Shown here: in pieces, positions 8,251-17,798 of the stretch
How the letters are laid out: every line of letters starts with the position of its first letter
Numbering within the stretch: the first letter of the stretch is position 1
DNA from: DASQZK01 sp963809925
GTDB lineage: Bacteria > Bacteroidota > Bacteroidia > Bacteroidales > GCA-2748055
Length of the DNA: 64,000 nucleotides
Assembly: GCA_963809925.1 (NCBI GenBank)
Contig: CAWELH010000008.1
Coordinates: 707,117 to 771,116 of the forward strand
Direction of reading: 5' to 3'
Notes under the pieces: generated by a model
What the model saw: only the letters and a program-made list of their open reading frames with translations
Database searches by the model: none
What the model was told of the DNA's origin: nothing
Translations under genes and position numbers: made by a program

Positions 8251-9834
8251 ATGGCTCACGGTAAGGAAACTCCGCGTCAAAAAATGATCGGCATGATGTA
8301 CCTGGTGCTCACCGCACTGCTGGCACTGAATGTCTCCCGGTCAGTTCTTGATGCATTTACCCTGGTTGACGAGGGGCTAACTCAGACCACAGAGAACTTC
8401 GCTAAAAAGAATGGAAGTCTCTATGCTGATTTTGCCTCAGCGTACCAGCTGAATCCTACCAAGGTCAAAGACTGGAAAGATAAGTCTGATGAGGTACAGA
8501 AGAAGTCGCAGGAACTCTATGACTTTTTGCTTGCATGCAAGAAGGATATCGTGATTAAATCCGAAGGCCCGGAAACCGAAGCTATTCATGATAACGACGT
8601 CCATCTTCAGTTTGTTGAAGCTAAGGATAACACCGATATTCCTGCTGAAATTATGATCCTTGACAAGAAGGGCGAAGAACTGAAGGGAAAAATTGAAGAA
8701 TACCGTAACTTCCTGAACGGCCTGATTGACGATAAGGAAATGTATAGTTCCATCATAACTTCCATCGACAATGCACTTAATACGCAAGATCCCGAGGCCA
8801 GCGAGCATTCGAAGGGTGAAAAGGTTACCTGGGAAAGCGAACATTTTGAACATCTGCCCCTCGCATCGGTAATAACCATTCTGTCAAAAATGCAGAGTGA
8901 CGTACGGAATACGGAAGCAGATATCCTGTCATACCTTCTCAGTCAGATCGATGCCGGCTCTTTCAAATTCAATAAGATCGATGCCGTTGTCACAGCCAAT
9001 TCCGATTATGTATTCAGGGGACAGGAATATAAGGCCCAGGTCTTTCTTGCTGCCTACGACTCAACAAAAGCTCCTGTAGTAAAGCTTAATAGTGGTGAAG
9101 TTCTTAAGATTGAGAATGGGAAGGGGATTTACACTCCTCCAACAGGTTCTGTCGGTACACATACCTGGGGTGGTACCATCATCCTGGAAGGTGACGATGG
9201 TAACCAGATCGTGAAAACATTTGAATCGCAATACCAGGTTGCAGAAGCCAGCGCTGTAGTCTCACCGACAAAAATGAACGTTTTCTACCGCAGCGTTGCA
9301 AACCCTGTTGCCATATCCGTATCAGGTGTTCCCAAGGAGAATATCCAGGCCGACATTTCGAAAGGAAAGATTATACGGGCTTCGGGTGGAAACTGGGAAG
9401 TATGGCCCGCTGGCGGTCCTGAAGGTGAAGTAGTCAGCGTCAAAGTGTATGCAAATATCGACAAGAACCGAAAATTTATGGGGAGCATGGACTTCCGGGT
9501 GAAGGATGTGCCGCCGCCAACCGCTGAGATCAGGGGAAAATCGCAGGGTGCCATAACACTCACCGATCTTACCAGGGCCAAAGGCGTGGATGCCGAACTT
9601 AAAGATTTCGACTTCGACCTCGACTTTGTTGTCACAGAGTTTACCGTATCTGCAGTTCTCTCGGGCGGATTTTCAAAGAGTGAAAAATCAAATAATGAAA
9701 GATTTACTTCGGCGCAGCTTGACATCATCTCTCAGCTTACGCCTGGAAAAATTCTGACAATTACCGATATTAAAGCAATCGGACCCGATGGAAAAGCAAG
9801 GGTTCTTAACTCAATCGTACTGAAAATTTTATAA
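8251..9834 (+). CDS. gldM: T9SS/gliding motor protein GldM/PorM
   Basis: 527 residues: a single N-terminal transmembrane helix (about residues 12-32, MIGMMYLVLTALLALN) and a large periplasmic region. In crystallised GldM/PorM that region forms four extended domains of a dimeric shaft contacting the GldK/GldN ring. The family start MAHGKETPRQKMI is well conserved and places the ATG securely. Partner of GldL in the rotary motor. Stop codon 5 nt before the gldN start. Confidence 0.96.
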   Translation: MAHGKETPRQKMIGMMYLVLTALLALNVSRSVLDAFTLVDEGLTQTTENFAKKNGSLYADFASAYQLNPTKVKDWKDKSDEVQKKSQELYDFLLACKKDIVIKSEGPETEAIHDNDVHLQFVEAKDNTDIPAEIMILDKKGEELKGKIEEYRNFLNGLIDDKEMYSSIITSIDNALNTQDPEASEHSKGEKVTWESEHFEHLPLASVITILSKMQSDVRNTEADILSYLLSQIDAGSFKFNKIDAVVTANSDYVFRGQEYKAQVFLAAYDSTKAPVVKLNSGEVLKIENGKGIYTPPTGSVGTHTWGGTIILEGDDGNQIVKTFESQYQVAEASAVVSPTKMNVFYRSVANPVAISVSGVPKENIQADISKGKIIRASGGNWEVWPAGGPEGEVVSVKVYANIDKNRKFMGSMDFRVKDVPPPTAEIRGKSQGAITLTDLTRAKGVDAELKDFDFDLDFVVTEFTVSAVLSGGFSKSEKSNNERFTSAQLDIISQLTPGKILTITDIKAIGPDGKARVLNSIVLKIL

Positions 9835-9839
9835 AATCA

Positions 9840-10745
9840 ATGATAATGAAAAGGACTGTTCTGTTTTTAGTTGCAATACTTATTCTGCAGGGAGCCTGGA
9901 TGGCGGTGAATGCCCAAAGCGTTACAACCACGCCGGCTATGGCTAATCCACAGATGGCCGTTGATTCCCAGGCGATCATAAACGTCTACAAGCGAATCCA
10001 TGTTCCTGAGAAAAAACCGATCCCGTATGTACCCATCAGAGAAGCCGACGTGATGTGGTCAAAGGATGTATGGAGGATCATCGACCTTCGTGAAAAGATG
10101 AACCAACCTCTTTACTATCCGAAAAAGCCCATTAACCAGAGAATGAGCCTTTTCTCCCTGATCATGCATGGTATTCATGAGAACAACCTTCATGCATATA
10201 AAGAAGACAAGTATAAACTCTTCGCCACCGAAACACAGATCAGTGAAAAAGAAATCATCCAGGCCCTCGGTGCTGATACACTGTTCCCGGGAACTCCGAA
10301 CGAGCAGATCAACCTCAGAACCGACCGCGTGATGCAATACCTTGTGAAAGAAAAATGGTTCTTCGACAAGCAGCATTCCACCATGCGGGTCAGGATCGTA
10401 GGATTGGCACCTATTAAGGTGTTCCACCGTCAACTCCAGGATGCCAGTGGTAATATTACCATCTCACCTGAAGTAACCAGGGAAATCCTTTGCTGGATTT
10501 ATTTCCCCGAATACAGGGATTTGTTCGCAAGATATGAAGTGTTCAATCCCAACAATGATTCCCAAAATATCTCGTATGACGACTTGTTCATGCAAAGGCG
10601 CTTTGCCTCCTTTATCTATGGTGAATCCAACGTCTATGACAACCGGCTAATACCCGATTATCTGACCGGTGACGACATCCTCTACGAAGCTGAAAAAATT
10701 AAGCAGAAACTCTTTGAGTTCGAACACGATCTCTGGGAGTTTTAA
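9840..10745 (+). CDS. gldN: T9SS ring protein GldN/PorN
   Basis: 301 residues with a signal peptide ending near AVNAQS; forms the periplasmic ring complex with GldK. Recognised by the family features VYKRIHVPEKKPIPYVPIRE, ADVMWSKDVWRIIDLREKMN and a C-terminal DDILYEAEKIKQKLFEFEHDLWEF block. Two in-frame ATGs (9840 and 9846) are equally possible starts; the second gives MKRTVLF, a more typical signal-peptide start. It is the last gene of the operon and is followed 32 nt later by a strong rho-independent terminator. Confidence 0.95.
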   Translation: MIMKRTVLFLVAILILQGAWMAVNAQSVTTTPAMANPQMAVDSQAIINVYKRIHVPEKKPIPYVPIREADVMWSKDVWRIIDLREKMNQPLYYPKKPINQRMSLFSLIMHGIHENNLHAYKEDKYKLFATETQISEKEIIQALGADTLFPGTPNEQINLRTDRVMQYLVKEKWFFDKQHSTMRVRIVGLAPIKVFHRQLQDASGNITISPEVTREILCWIYFPEYRDLFARYEVFNPNNDSQNISYDDLFMQRRFASFIYGESNVYDNRLIPDYLTGDDILYEAEKIKQKLFEFEHDLWEF

Positions 10746-10777
10746 TTGATGAAACCTGAGAAAACCTCTTATTGAAA

Positions 10778-10808
10778 ATCCGCGCCTTACTAGCGCGGAT
10801 TTTTTTTT
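10778..10808 (+). terminator. Rho-independent terminator of the T9SS operon
   Basis: Perfect 8-bp stem ATCCGCGC / GCGCGGAT with a 7-nt loop (CTTACTA), followed by eight T residues. Confidence 0.93.
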
Positions 10809-10831
10809 GAGACGGTGGGGAGGTAAAATTA

Positions 10832-10871
10832 TTTGGTGATTTGGTGATTTGGTGATTTAGTGATTTGGTGA
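10832..10871. repeat. Five-copy 8-bp microsatellite
   Basis: TTTGGTGA repeated five times (fourth copy TTTAGTGA), just after the gldN terminator and directly followed by a family C fragment (CCTTCGTAGAGGCTTCGGCGGAC). Confidence 0.9.
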
Positions 10872-10960
10872 TCCACCTTCGTAGAGGCTTCGGCGGACGC
10901 GGTTTAGTGAATTGGGGATGTTTGAAATGAAGATCGTTATTTAATTAATTTACTGTTTGT

Positions 10961-11112
10961 GGGTGAGCACCGCCTTCGACAGACTCAGGGACCGGGGTCG
11001 TTTACAATTATATGGGAATTTGTCGTTTCGGCTCCGCTCAACGACTTTTTTTACTAGAGTAATCATGTTACTTGAGGAACCTACTGAATGAGGCGTAGTA
11101 CGTTATCGAAGG
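10961..11112. repeat. Dispersed element D, copy 1
   Basis: Contains ACTCAGGGACCG, then GGGAATTTGTCGTTTCGG and CGCTCAACGAC. A diverged copy lies at about 26868-27020. No coding signal. It occupies the first part of a gene-free stretch of almost 1.2 kb between gldN and the convergent manC gene. Confidence 0.6.
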
Positions 11113-11231
11113 CGGTCCCATTTTTATAGCCACGGCAACGCCACTGATTGGAACAAGCCCGATTCCCTATACTCCGGAGGGTTTACATTATAATAGCCAC
11201 GATAAAGCCCATGGTAGAAACGTTCCCGATT

Positions 11232-11478
11232 CTCCCTACCGCGGAGCGGTAAAATTATAGTAGCCACGGTAACGTCCGTGGTTGAAACGCCCTCGATTCC
11301 CCAAACCCCGGAGGGGTTTAATACGTGTTCAAAAGACCTGTTAATATTAAATCGAAAAAAAAATCAGCCTTCACCTTGTCGAAATATTGGCGTGCCCTCC
11401 GGGGACGCGGGAAACATCACCTCGCTTACCACGGGCGTTACCGTGGCTACTATAATTTTACCGCTCCGCGGTAGGGAG
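11232..11478 (+). repeat. Family A hairpin element with terminal inverted repeats, copy 1
   Basis: Left arm: CTCCC, hairpin TACCGC-GGA-GCGGTA, 12-nt spacer, hairpin CCACGG-taacgt-CCGTGG. The right arm is the reverse complement of this arrangement, ending GGTAGGGAG. The interior holds hairpin AAACCCC-GGA-GGGGTTT, an A-rich run and TATTGGCGTGCCCTCCGG, shared with the copies at 53.8 and 59.3 kb. It is preceded (11118-11231) by degenerate half copies. Total about 247 bp; no open frame of note. Confidence 0.85.
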
Positions 11479-11880
11479 TGGTTCAAAGAAAATCGTAGCA
11501 GGTCAAATCACGTTATATTGAACTTAAATTTTAATCGATCTACCCTCCATAGGATACTTCACTACAACTTATGTGAACTTATGTGCCTTATGTGGTTCAA
11601 TAAAAGTATTTTGCGGTGATGTCCGGGAGAGATCGGGATGGGAAATGTATTAAACCCCTCCGGGGTTTGGGAATCGAGAGCGTTTCAACCACGGACGTGA
11701 CCGTGGCTACTATAATTTTACCGCTCCGCGGTAGGGAGTGGTTCAAAGAAAATCGTAGCAGGTCAAATCACGTTATATTGAACTTAAATTTTAATCGATC
11801 TACCCTCCATAGGATACTTCACTACAACTTATGTGAACTTATGTGCCTTATGTGGTTCAACAATAATAATTTACGGTGAT
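11479..11880. repeat. Tandem 260-bp duplication of a half family A element plus linker
   Basis: From TGGTTCAAAG onward, a linker (GTAGCAGGTCAAATCACG, then TTATGTGAACTTATGTGCCT) leads into a further half element near 11660-11740, and the linker then repeats almost exactly. The repeat period is 260 bp. The same linker appears in the opposite orientation in the 28.6-29.3 kb array and once more at 59.55-59.67 kb. Confidence 0.8.
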
Positions 11881-11930
11881 GTCCTGATCAATTGAAAATG
11901 ATGCGCTATGACGGAAATCACCCCTCTCCC

Positions 11931-13025
11931 TCAAATATACTCCTCCCCACCGCTCATCTTCACATCATTCACAAAGGTTTTGATCCGCTGTTCCTGGTCC
12001 ATCTTGCAGATCAGCAGGACGTCGTTATTGTCGACGACCACAAAGTCTTCAAGGCCCTGGATGACGACAAGCTTTTTCCCGCCAACATTAAGGAGTGAGC
12101 GTTCTGTGTCGTAAAGAAAGATATTCTGACCCATGGGGGCATTTTGTTTATCATCGTGCTCCGCCAGATCGTAGAGTGAACCCCACGTTCCGAGATCGCT
12201 CCACCCGATATCGGTGGCCAAAACAAAGACATTATCGGCTTTTTCCATAATGCCGTAATCGATGGAAATATTCTTGCACCCTGCATAGGTTTCTTCGATA
12301 AAATCGGCTTCCTTATCAGTGCCATAAAACTTTGTGCCTTCTTCAAAGGCTGCACTGACATCCGGAAGATAACGCTGGAAAGCATCCAGCACTGTTCGTA
12401 GCGACCAGAAGAAAATCCCGGCATTCCAGAAAAATTCTCCGCTTTCATAAAATACTTTGGCAAGCTTCAGGTCGGGTTTTTCGGTAAAAGTCTTTACTTT
12501 CTGAAGTATAGAGTCTTCATTTTCCTCCATGGATCCCTTCTCGGCCTGTATATATCCGTACCCGGTTTCAGGACGACTGGGCTGGATTCCAAGGGTGAGC
12601 AGGGCATCGTTCTTGTCGACGAAATCAAGCCCTTTTCGGAGCGCCTTACGGAATACCTCTTCCTTCAGTATAAGATGGTCGGAGGGTGCAATGACCATTC
12701 GTGCTTCCGGGTCCTTACGTCTGATGCTAAAAGATGCATATGCCAAGCAGGGTGCCGTATTCCTCCTGTAGGGTTCAAGGAGAATGTTCTCCTCCTCCAT
12801 GGAAGGAAGCTGCTGTCTGATCAGATCACGGTATTCGGCATTGCTGACAATATAAATGTTTTCAACCGGTATTACGGAGGCGAACCGGTCGAATGTTTGC
12901 TGAAGCAACGTGCTGCCTACACCTAGAATATCAAGAAACTGCTTCGGGCGTGACGTTCTGCTCAGAGGCCAGAAACGGCTACCCACTCCGCCGGCCATAA
13001 TTACACAATAGTCATGTTTGTTCAT
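11931..13025 (-). CDS. manC: Mannose-1-phosphate guanylyltransferase
   Basis: Makes GDP-mannose from mannose-1-phosphate and GTP for glycan and exopolysaccharide synthesis. The 364-residue protein opens with the nucleotidyltransferase signature GGVGSRFWPLSRTSRPKQF (residues 12-30) and contains VIAPSDHLI and TGYGYIQ. The length fits the single-domain enzyme; the C-terminal phosphomannose-isomerase cupin of bifunctional ManC/AlgA (about 470 residues) is absent. It is monocistronic, convergent to the T9SS operon across repeats and divergent from mlaE. No sugar operon adjoins it. Confidence 0.93.
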   Translation of the reverse strand: MNKHDYCVIMAGGVGSRFWPLSRTSRPKQFLDILGVGSTLLQQTFDRFASVIPVENIYIVSNAEYRDLIRQQLPSMEEENILLEPYRRNTAPCLAYASFSIRRKDPEARMVIAPSDHLILKEEVFRKALRKGLDFVDKNDALLTLGIQPSRPETGYGYIQAEKGSMEENEDSILQKVKTFTEKPDLKLAKVFYESGEFFWNAGIFFWSLRTVLDAFQRYLPDVSAAFEEGTKFYGTDKEADFIEETYAGCKNISIDYGIMEKADNVFVLATDIGWSDLGTWGSLYDLAEHDDKQNAPMGQNIFLYDTERSLLNVGGKKLVVIQGLEDFVVVDNNDVLLICKMDQEQRIKTFVNDVKMSGGEEYI

Positions 13026-13279
13026 AACCTGTTTTCTGTTTATTTCGAACTTGAAACTAATTCTAAAAAATGAATTAATAATTCAAATATCCGATCTTTT
13101 CCATAAATCGGTTGTTTCTAATGATTAACAACGACTACACGGCCTGTTATAAAATGTTGACCATCACATCCGACATTCCCCTCGAAAGCGGACTAGGGTA
13201 AAAGTAAAGGATATTTTACAGACTGACAGATATTATAGAATGTTTTAAAATGGAAACTGGTCAATCCCAAGAATAATAG

Positions 13280-13287
13280 TAATTTTG
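13280..13287 (+). promoter_or_regulatory. -7 element upstream of mlaE
   Basis: TAATTTTG, an exact TAnnTTTG match, 17 nt before the ATG. No convincing -33 TTTG is seen. The rest of the 279-bp divergent manC-mlaE gap shows nothing else. Confidence 0.5.
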
Positions 13288-13304
13288 AAACAAATAAAGA
13301 AACT

Positions 13305-14045
13305 ATGAAGTTTTTTGAACAGGCGGGACGATATTTTATGTTATTGTGGAAAGTATTTGCCAAACCTGAGAAATTCCGGATATATTACAATCAGACAATC
13401 AGTGAGATAGAAAGCCTGGGCATTAATTCATTCGGGATCGTCGTCATCATTTCTCTCTTTGTCGGAGCCGTAATCACCATCCAGACAAATTTTAACATTG
13501 AGAACCCACTACTCCCAAGATACCTTGTCGGTGTTACGGTGAGGGACTCCCTGCTGCTTGAGTTTTCATCTACCATGGTGGCGCTGATCCTGGCCGGTAA
13601 AGTAGGATCAAACATCGCTTCCGAGATCGGGACCATGCGGGTATCAGAACAGATAGATGCTCTTGAGATCATGGGCGTTAACTCAGCCAGTTTTCTCATC
13701 TTTCCCAAGATCATTGCTGCTGTATTCTTTTTCCCCATCCTTTCCCTCCTGAGCATGTTTGTTGGTATCTTCGGTGGTTACCTGGTTTGCGTTATCACTG
13801 ACTTACTGTCGGCAGCTGATTATATTTACGGGATCCAGTATGCGTTTTACCCGTATTATATAAGTTATGCCCTGACGAAAACAGTATTCTATGCCTTTAT
13901 CATTGTAACCGTATCTGCTTTTCAGGGCTATTACGCGGAAGGCGGGGCCCTGGAGGTAGGACGTTCAAGTACGAGAGCTGTTGTTTACAGCAGTATCCTC
14001 ATCCTGCTGGCTAACCTCATCCTTACTAAACTTATTCTTTCATGA
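13305..14045 (+). CDS. mlaE: MlaE-family lipid ABC transporter permease
   Basis: Inner-membrane permease of the Mla phospholipid transport system. 246 residues, five to six transmembrane segments, with the conserved family stretch EIGTMRVSEQIDALEIMGV near residues 107-125. It overlaps the downstream ATPase by 4 nt (ATGA), so the two are translationally coupled. A periplasmic MCE-domain protein (MlaD), expected as the third partner, is not next to the pair here. Confidence 0.94.
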   Translation: MKFFEQAGRYFMLLWKVFAKPEKFRIYYNQTISEIESLGINSFGIVVIISLFVGAVITIQTNFNIENPLLPRYLVGVTVRDSLLLEFSSTMVALILAGKVGSNIASEIGTMRVSEQIDALEIMGVNSASFLIFPKIIAAVFFFPILSLLSMFVGIFGGYLVCVITDLLSAADYIYGIQYAFYPYYISYALTKTVFYAFIIVTVSAFQGYYAEGGALEVGRSSTRAVVYSSILILLANLILTKLILS

Positions 14046-14788
14046 TCATCGTCAAGAATGTAACCAAGAGGTTTTCCGGAAACACGGTCCTTGAAAATGT
14101 GTCTGTGACATTTGAAAAGGGTAAAACCAACCTGATCATCGGAGAAAGCGGATCCGGTAAAACTGTGTTGCTGAAATCCATCGTCGGACTCCATGAGATC
14201 GATGAGGGGGAGATCTGGTTTGACGATCGCCTGTACAATACGCTAAGCTTCAAAGACAAAAAAGCTATCCGGAAAGAGATTGGAATGCTCTTCCAGGGTG
14301 CAGCCCTGTTCGACTCATCCACCGTTGAACAGAATGTAAAATTTCCGCTGGACATGTTCACGAATATGACCGAATCCGAAAAGCTTGACAGGGTGAATTT
14401 TTGCCTTACAAGGGTAAATATCATCGGCTCTAACAAGCTGTATCCTGACGAGCTCAGTGGCGGTATGAAAAAGAGGGTGGCCATAGCCCGTGCCATATCA
14501 CTCAATCCCAAATACCTGTTTTGTGATGAACCAAACTCCGGACTCGATCCGAAAACAGCTATACTCATCGATAACCTGATCAAGGAAATTACAGAAGAAT
14601 TCAATATCACGACCATTGTAAATACACACGATATGAATTCCGTGCTTGAGATCGGCGACAAAGTTATCTTTATCTATGAGGGCAAGAAAATGTGGGAAGG
14701 GACAAAACAGGACATTCTTCATACCAGCAATGAAACGCTGAACGATTTTGTGTTTGCGACCACACTGGCTCAGCAGCTGAAAAAATAG
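14042..14788 (+). CDS. mlaF: MlaF-family ABC transporter ATP-binding protein
   Basis: ATPase of the lipid transporter formed with the preceding permease. 248 residues: Walker A GESGSGKT (34-41), Q-loop at LFQG, signature ELSGGMKKRVAIARA, Walker B YLFCDEPNSGLDP and switch His in NTHDM. It starts at the ATG overlapping the mlaE stop. No terminator hairpin is obvious downstream. Confidence 0.95.
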   Translation: MIIVKNVTKRFSGNTVLENVSVTFEKGKTNLIIGESGSGKTVLLKSIVGLHEIDEGEIWFDDRLYNTLSFKDKKAIRKEIGMLFQGAALFDSSTVEQNVKFPLDMFTNMTESEKLDRVNFCLTRVNIIGSNKLYPDELSGGMKKRVAIARAISLNPKYLFCDEPNSGLDPKTAILIDNLIKEITEEFNITTIVNTHDMNSVLEIGDKVIFIYEGKKMWEGTKQDILHTSNETLNDFVFATTLAQQLKK

Positions 14789-15111
14789 AACTTATTTAAT
14801 GCCCACCTACCTCTGTCATCCCTATCACTACTTCAAAATAAAATCCAGCCATCCATACTGATTTCTTTTCTGAAAAAATGATAACTTACTACCCGGTTGC
14901 TGAAAAGGTCATCCTGGAAATTATCAACCAGACTACCGGAAAAGAGCGGCGCTTCCATTAATGGTGTGCCTTGCGCGAGTACCTGACAGAATTCATAATT
15001 ATGATTTCCGGTGGCAGTGGGTGATGAACTATTGTCAGAGACCTTAAGAAACTGCGGCTGCGCTATTCATACTTCATGCTATGGATGAAGCATATCTCAA
15101 ATCGTTAAACT
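14789..15111. other. Gene-free gap between mlaF and mobA
   Basis: I see no supportable gene, repeat or RNA here. A few short frames around 14878-15050 have no recognisable product and may be decayed sequence. Confidence 0.6.
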
Positions 15112-15699
15112 ATGCTGTCAGGAATTCTGCTTGCCGGGGGAAAAAGCCTGAGAATGGGCCGGAATAAGGCTTTCCTGAAGTTCAGGGGGAAGGAGCTATA
15201 CCATTATCCACTTGCCGTCCTGGAAGAACTTTGCGACGATATTGTCTTCAGCGCACCCGAAGATTTGTTTCCCAAGGAACAGCCGTACCGCATAGTTCCC
15301 GATATCTACCCTTCAAAAGGCCCGCTCAGCGGTATTCACAGCTGTCTTAAACAGGTCAGACATGAAAAAGCCGTCGTGTTGAGCTGTGACATACCTTTCA
15401 TAACAAAGGGATTTATCACTGCCATGGAAACGTTGATGGGGGATGCAAAGGTTATCGCAGGTACCGGCATTGACGGGCGACCGGAACCGCTGGCAGGGAT
15501 CTACTCGGCCAACCTCTGGCCTTATATCGAAACATTACTTTTGGAGGACAAGCTCAAAATGGCAGATTTCTTAACGCGCTCTGAAGCGAAACTTGTGGAT
15601 GTTACCAGTATCGGCTTCGATCCGCGACAGCTGTTCTTCAATGTGAATGATCAAAGCGACTTCAACCTTCTGCATGATCTTAACCCACCGATTGGATGA
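15112..15699 (+). CDS. mobA: Molybdenum cofactor guanylyltransferase
   Basis: Transfers GMP to molybdopterin to form the guanine-dinucleotide cofactor. 195 residues with the MobA signature LLAGGKSLRMGRNKA (7-21), the segment DIYPSKGPLSGI and the Mg-binding SCDIPF. Length is typical. No other moa/moe/mod genes or molybdoenzymes lie in the window. A more general MobA-like NTP transferase role cannot be excluded. Confidence 0.88.
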   Translation: MLSGILLAGGKSLRMGRNKAFLKFRGKELYHYPLAVLEELCDDIVFSAPEDLFPKEQPYRIVPDIYPSKGPLSGIHSCLKQVRHEKAVVLSCDIPFITKGFITAMETLMGDAKVIAGTGIDGRPEPLAGIYSANLWPYIETLLLEDKLKMADFLTRSEAKLVDVTSIGFDPRQLFFNVNDQSDFNLLHDLNPPIG

Positions 15700-15853
15700 A
15701 CCTGCTTTGCTGTGACTGAGGGGAAATCTGAGTACTGCAAAAAAATCGGTACCGTCATTCCGGCTTCCGGTATATCCCAAGGCCGGCACCTCGTGGCACA
15801 TAGCTTTCGCCGGTAAATACAAACTGGCAGCGGAGGATTTACGATGACAATAA

Positions 15854-16087
15854 CTAATCTACTTCCTCAAAATCCACATAATCCCCCACGTCCTTTTTGA
15901 GGTGTTTTTTATTGTTTATATCGTTGTTTTCCAAACTGACATCGCCCTCACGGGATTTCTTTTCTGGGTTATCCCCTGAATTAAACGGATTACTACTGCT
16001 GCCAGAGCCAGGAAAAAACATACGTCCGAGCATACGTACTACCAGGTAGACAAGAAAAAATATGATTACAATTCTGAAAATTCCCAT
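15854..16087 (-). CDS. Small membrane protein, DUF4834-like
   Basis: 77 residues: an N-terminal membrane helix (residues 4-19, VIIFFLVYLVVRM) followed by a basic patch and a long polar, charged tail ending DYVDFEEVD. This matches my knowledge of DUF4834, a small single-pass Bacteroidota family without known function. The acidic DYVDFEE(I/V) tail is the family hallmark. It stands alone between mobA and the envelope operon. Confidence 0.7.
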   Translation of the reverse strand: MGIFRIVIIFFLVYLVVRMLGRMFFPGSGSSSNPFNSGDNPEKKSREGDVSLENNDINNKKHLKKDVGDYVDFEEVD

Positions 16088-16331
16088 ATTTCACAAAATT
16101 TGCTCAAAGGTACGTTTTTTTGTATGTGAATTGAAATACAACAATCAAATTAACATTTTTTCACAGGTTCCCGGAAATCAGGAATCAAGGGTCAATAGAG
16201 TGTCGTTCTGAAAAATATACATGTTTTACTGTCCGGCTTCGGGCAAGCGGAAATTTGTTACCGGCCATGCCAGGGTTACCGCCGGATACCGGGGGCATCT
16301 GTGTTGGTCACCTTTAACCCGGTAGTGGAAA

Positions 16332-17798
16332 TCAGTCGACTAAAGGTTTGTCGTAAGTTTTGTGGTTGAGTTTTTTACAGCCGAACATGAAGTTCACACC
16401 CATCTTAAAGTTCACATATCTGGTGTCGACCGGCCAGAAATACACAGAAGGTCCCGTATCACTTATAAAGTACAGATTCAGGGGACCTGCTTTTAAAGCA
16501 AGGCCAAAGCCCAGGTTCTTATAGGTGTTATTGATCACTGAGTAACTGAAGGTTGTGCTAAGCAGCCGTATGGGATAAAGATTGGCCGAGACAGTAAACT
16601 GCTGCCTTACATCGCCTTTGTAAAAAGAAGTTCTTGACAGCACACCGAAGCTGATCTTCGGATGTACATAAAATGCCGCACCGGCATAAAGTTTTGAGGG
16701 CAGCCAGGTACTATATGCCTTTTCCGTCGCCGTAAAGTTATTGAAAGTCTCATCCATGGAATCGACAAAGGCTTGCTGCCAGTCATTGTCATCACCATCA
16801 TCCGATGATGTAATAGGAATACCCAGAAACTCGTAATCGACATTGGATGACAGGTTGTGAACGCCGTCTTTCCATTTTATCCTGCCGAAATCGACCAGAC
16901 TGGCTGAAATCTGCAGCCAGTCGAACACACGGTAATCAACACCCAGATCTGCAGCCAGGCCGAAATTCATGGGATTGATGATCATCCCCGGGATATCCTT
17001 CACTCCCAGGTCATCACGTATGTCCGTACTATCAAAATCAACCATCCCTTCTTCATTATAGACAACATTTACGAAAGGTACTGCGGCATCGAGTTGGATG
17101 GCGGAATGAATTGGCCAGACTTCCTCGTTGGAAGTAAATGTATGGTCGAATTTGGTGATCTGAAGGTTTGCCTGCCCGAATAACACTTTGACTTTCCATC
17201 CGATCGTAAGCTTTTCGCTCAGTTTCTGACTTATCCCAACTGACATCTCATTGAACAGACTCATCTCTGCTCCCAAACCATTGAAATCAAACGACATTGC
17301 CGAATCAGGACCGTAGGTGAATAATTTGACCAGATCCCTGGGATAGAAAACATTTGACATAACGCGCTCTCGTATATCGACCGTAACAAAGGTGTTTTCC
17401 GAAGAGGTGAATCCAAATGTCAGTATGGAGGTGGCAAATTCGGCTTCCATGCTGTTCCTGTCTTTCATCAGGTTCAGGAAGGCAACCTTGTCAAAACGAT
17501 GATCAAAAAGATGGACAAGTTTGCCCGTTTCCGGATCAACCTTTAGCATGTCGCCCAGGCCGAAGGAGCTGCTCTCTGCTTTCAGCTGCAATGACCCCAC
17601 ACCGGGAATTCCGAAAAACGACCTGCAATCTGGCCGGAAGGCAGGATTCAGTTCCCCGGTCTGGGGAATTCCCCTCATGAAATACTGTGTACTGACCTGC
17701 TGCGCGGAAACCTGAACAGATAAAAAAAGGACGGCAGAAAGGATCAGAAGGCAGTATTGTGATATATGTCGCATAATGGTATATTTTCCTGTTATCAT
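16332..17798 (-). CDS. DUF5723-family outer-membrane protein
   Basis: About 480 residues; signal peptide ending VSAQQ, then a repetitive amphipathic beta-strand pattern consistent with an outer-membrane barrel, opening with FMRGIPQTGELNPAFRP, typical of DUF5723. The ATG given overlaps the upstream stop (ATGA), implying coupling. An internal ATG 24 nt later (17774), preceded by an AGGAAA site, gives the tidier signal peptide MRHISQYCLLIL and may be the true start. Last gene of a three-gene minus-strand operon. No function is known. Confidence 0.8.
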   Translation of the reverse strand: MITGKYTIMRHISQYCLLILSAVLFLSVQVSAQQVSTQYFMRGIPQTGELNPAFRPDCRSFFGIPGVGSLQLKAESSSFGLGDMLKVDPETGKLVHLFDHRFDKVAFLNLMKDRNSMEAEFATSILTFGFTSSENTFVTVDIRERVMSNVFYPRDLVKLFTYGPDSAMSFDFNGLGAEMSLFNEMSVGISQKLSEKLTIGWKVKVLFGQANLQITKFDHTFTSNEEVWPIHSAIQLDAAVPFVNVVYNEEGMVDFDSTDIRDDLGVKDIPGMIINPMNFGLAADLGVDYRVFDWLQISASLVDFGRIKWKDGVHNLSSNVDYEFLGIPITSSDDGDDNDWQQAFVDSMDETFNNFTATEKAYSTWLPSKLYAGAAFYVHPKISFGVLSRTSFYKGDVRQQFTVSANLYPIRLLSTTFSYSVINNTYKNLGFGLALKAGPLNLYFISDTGPSVYFWPVDTRYVNFKMGVNFMFGCKKLNHKTYDKPLVD